Made by a program: the position numbers and the translations under genes
Assembly: GCA_041484845.1 (NCBI GenBank)
Contig: JBGPIK010000368.1
Coordinates: 1-6,936 of the forward strand
Origin: JBGPIK01 sp041484845
Lineage (GTDB): Bacteria; Desulfobacterota; Binatia; UBA9968
Reading direction: 5' to 3'
Length of the DNA stretch: 6,936 bases
Shown: positions 5,026 through 6,936 of the stretch, one piece after another
Layout: each line of letters begins with the position of its first letter
How positions within the stretch are numbered: position 1 is the first letter of the stretch
The notes under the pieces: generated by a model
What the model was told of the DNA's origin: nothing
What the model saw: the letters and a program-made list of their open reading frames with translations, nothing else
Database searches by the model: none

Positions 5026-6729
5026 ATGGCGGGAAAGAAGAGTCCAATCGTTATTCGGGGAGCGCGCCTTATAGACGGAAACGGCGGCAGACCGATCGAT
5101 GATGCCACGATCGTAATCGAAGGAAACCGCTTCTCTCGGGTCGCTGCGGGAAAGGCAGATTTTCCCAAGGAGGCCCGTGTCATTGAGGCGAGCGGTAAGA
5201 CAGTCCTCCCAGGTCTTATCGATAACCACGTGCACTATCGCAACTTGCTCGGCGAGTTATTTCTTGCCCACGGCGTTACTTCTGTTCGCGATCTCGGTAA
5301 CCCTCTCGATTGGATCTTGGCCCAAAGGGATGCAGCCGATCAAGGTAAGGTAGCCGGGCCGAGGATTTTTTGCACGGGCGGCGGATTTTACAGCAGAGCG
5401 ACGGCCGCGCACCATCAAGTTCCTGGCGATCCCTCCGAGGCCAAAAAAATGATGCGGGATCTCATCAACCAGGGCGTGGACTATGCGAAGGTCCATCTCG
5501 GCGTGCCGCTCGACATCGCGAGGGCGGTCGCCGAAGAAGCCCACGCCGTGGGTTTCAAGCTGACAGCTCATCTCGACACCAGCCTCGTGCCGTATGCCGA
5601 CGTTGGTGTCGATGGCGTCGAGCATGCTTCGGGCTGCGCGGAAGCAACGATCAGAAGCGCCGAGGGATTGATAAACTTAGCTTCCGTCAAACTCTGGCTG
5701 GCAAAATTTCTTGCGTGTTGGACATTCGCCGAGCGCGAGCACTATGCGGAGGTCACTGAAGTTCTAGCCAAGAAGGGAACCTACATTGAGCCGACCATGG
5801 TCCTCTGGGGCGCGGCCGTGGGGAGGAGAGAGAAGTGGGAAAGAGAAGACTACGAGCTTCTCAAAATGCCTGGTCTCTCGTACGTTCCAGAAGACCTGCG
5901 GCTGTTATGGCTTGATCACTATTATGTCGCTTTCGGAGCAAGGGCGGGAGCCGCACCGGAGCACGATGTGGTCATAGGCAATCGCTATTCGATTTATGGT
6001 ATTTTCCCGGAAGCCCAACTCCGGGAGGGCTACAGGCGCTTGCAAGAGTTCCTCCGGCGCCTGGTTCAGGCCGGCGGAAATGTAGTTACCGGGACGGATG
6101 CGCCTGCGGTTGTGCCCGGAGTCAGCCTTCACCGCGAGATGGAATTTCTGGTGGAGGTGGGCCTTAGCCCCATGCAGGCGATTCAGGCAGCGACAAAGGT
6201 GGGGGCGCAATACCTCGGACAGGAAAAATCGTTAGGAACCGTAGAAGAAGGCAAGCTGGCGGATCTGATAATCGTTCGTGGAGACCCGCTCAAAGAAGTC
6301 GTCCAAACCCGGACGATCGATCTGGTCATTAAAGACGGAGAGATTCTAGACACCTCCTTCCACGCGAATTTTGCCAACCCCATATCCCGGCCCTACAGCC
6401 AAGAGTTTTACGGCTATCCGATCCCCAGGTTGGATCAGATTTCGCGCCAAGTCGCGTTCGAGACCGATGGAGATGTGGAGTTAACTCTCAGTGGAAAGGA
6501 TTTTTTTCCGGAATCCGTGGTTCGCTTCGGCGACAGTCCGGTTCCGACAAGATTTCTCAGCCAAAATGCAGTGACGGCCACCATTCCAACACATCTGCTC
6601 AAGGTGGGCACAATTCCGATTTCAGTCGTCAATCCAAAGCCTCACGAGTTTGCGGATAAGGGCGCCACGTCCAACGCAGTGAACTTTATTGTGAGGTTTG
6701 CGGCGGCTGGTCGCGCGAAAATCGCGTAG
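5026..6729 (+). CDS. Metal-dependent amidohydrolase with C-terminal IPT/TIG-like domain
   Basis: 567 residues from ATG 5026, preceded by AGGGGAG (5007-5013) with a rather long 12-base spacer; ATG 4981 would overlap the upstream gene and lacks a ribosome binding site. The first 60 residues are the beta-sandwich typical of the superfamily (IVIRGARLIDGNGG, then VLPGLIDNHVH). Metal ligands are complete: H68 and H70 (HxH), K155 (probably carboxylated, YAKVHLG), H182 (TAHLD), H200 (GVEHASG) and D358 (GTDAP), the pattern of binuclear imidazolonepropionase/prolidase-like enzymes that hydrolyse cyclic amides or N-acyl/dipeptide bonds. VEEGKLADLIIVRGDPL (406-422) returns to the sandwich. Residues about 464-557 then resemble an IPT/TIG Ig-like fold: LTLSGKDFFPESVVRFGDSPVPT, then a run ending in ISVVNP and SNAVNFIV. 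No signal peptide is seen, so a cytoplasmic place is inferred, which is odd for a TIG domain. Probably co-transcribed with the binding-protein gene. Confidence 0.85.
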   Translation: MAGKKSPIVIRGARLIDGNGGRPIDDATIVIEGNRFSRVAAGKADFPKEARVIEASGKTVLPGLIDNHVHYRNLLGELFLAHGVTSVRDLGNPLDWILAQRDAADQGKVAGPRIFCTGGGFYSRATAAHHQVPGDPSEAKKMMRDLINQGVDYAKVHLGVPLDIARAVAEEAHAVGFKLTAHLDTSLVPYADVGVDGVEHASGCAEATIRSAEGLINLASVKLWLAKFLACWTFAEREHYAEVTEVLAKKGTYIEPTMVLWGAAVGRREKWEREDYELLKMPGLSYVPEDLRLLWLDHYYVAFGARAGAAPEHDVVIGNRYSIYGIFPEAQLREGYRRLQEFLRRLVQAGGNVVTGTDAPAVVPGVSLHREMEFLVEVGLSPMQAIQAATKVGAQYLGQEKSLGTVEEGKLADLIIVRGDPLKEVVQTRTIDLVIKDGEILDTSFHANFANPISRPYSQEFYGYPIPRLDQISRQVAFETDGDVELTLSGKDFFPESVVRFGDSPVPTRFLSQNAVTATIPTHLLKVGTIPISVVNPKPHEFADKGATSNAVNFIVRFAAAGRAKIA

Positions 6730-6850
6730 GGCGAATTATCGTGCAGCGAAAAAGAGGCATAGGTTTATTTAAGGCCGGCCTGTTTCCGGATCCTAGAGGG
6801 CCACGGGGTGGTCGATTGCTCAAAGGGACGCTGTAGAAAAGGAGAAGATC
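6730..6850 (+). other. 121-base spacer between amidohydrolase and next gene
   Basis: It contains the octamer palindrome GGCCGGCC (6773-6780) and an imperfect hairpin GGCCAC/GTGGTC (6800-6814, one G-T wobble) with no T-run, so no clear terminator. Readthrough into the next gene is plausible, and a weak separate promoter cannot be excluded. Confidence 0.35.
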
Positions 6851-6936
6851 ATGTACGGATGGAGAGCCAAAATCGGTCACATCTCAGCTTCACGCGGCGA
6901 TTCGCTGGTTTATGAATTTTATCGCATGATGCCAGA
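6851..6936 (+). CDS. Maleate isomerase / arylmalonate decarboxylase-family protein, N-terminal 28 residues
   Basis: ATG 6851 with a strong AGGAG (6840-6844) six bases upstream; the frame is open to the right edge, so the gene is truncated by the window. The visible residues (MYGWRAKIGHISASRGDSLVYEFYRMMP) match the opening of the maleate cis-trans isomerase / arylmalonate decarboxylase branch of the Asp/Glu/hydantoin racemase superfamily: a 'GWRA-KIG-x-I' first strand, a Ser-containing loop, then the 'YEFYRM-x-P' helix. These enzymes act through paired cysteines on dicarboxylates or malonates; the cysteines would lie beyond the window. The position downstream of the binding protein and amidohydrolase suggests a shared catabolic task. 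The family call rests on a short stretch. Confidence 0.6.
   Translation, partial: MYGWRAKIGHISASRGDSLVYEFYRMMP

Noticed and set aside
1..6936. CRISPR array, rRNA, phage genes or intact insertion sequence
   Set aside because: No regularly spaced repeats, conserved rRNA stretches, transposase or phage structural motifs were seen on either strand.

Overview
The window reads as a soil- or sediment-type bacterial chromosome fragment of moderate GC. It is probably proteobacterial in the broad sense (deltaproteobacterial, Rokubacteria- or Tectomicrobia-like). That guess rests on the pairing of a lone NitT/TauT-type substrate-binding protein with an amidohydrolase and an Asp/Glu-racemase-superfamily enzyme, and on two candidate sigma-54 promoters. 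Taxonomy cannot be settled from the sequence alone.

Left part (1-1710), gene-poor: the tail of an unidentified protein (3-224); a possible degenerate coding remnant on the minus strand (316-480); two palindromes (556-565 and 572-589) upstream of a sigma-54-like promoter (683-698) and a 26-residue membrane microprotein with a good ribosome binding site (741-821); a small YgiT-type zinc-finger protein on the minus strand (967-1176); and an antibiotic-biosynthesis-monooxygenase-fold (ABM) protein on the minus strand (1395-1709) with its own promoter and Shine-Dalgarno. Short GGGTCA-type sequences recur at 258, 833 and 1213, which hints at mobile-element debris.

Middle: 1724-2658 holds no convincing gene. 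It is followed by a membrane-anchored lytic-transglycosylase-like protein (2659-3453) and a second sparse stretch (3454-3980) that carries a sigma-54-like promoter near its end.

Right part (3981-6936), the metabolic core: a secreted NitT/TauT-family substrate-binding protein (start revised to GTG 3981), then after 28 bases a metal-dependent amidohydrolase whose C-terminus carries an IPT/TIG-like beta-sandwich, then after 121 bases the first 28 codons of a maleate isomerase/arylmalonate decarboxylase-family protein. All three are on the plus strand. They plausibly form a uptake-and-degradation unit for an amide- or carboxylate-containing small molecule, switched on through sigma-54. No ABC permease or ATPase gene lies inside the window.
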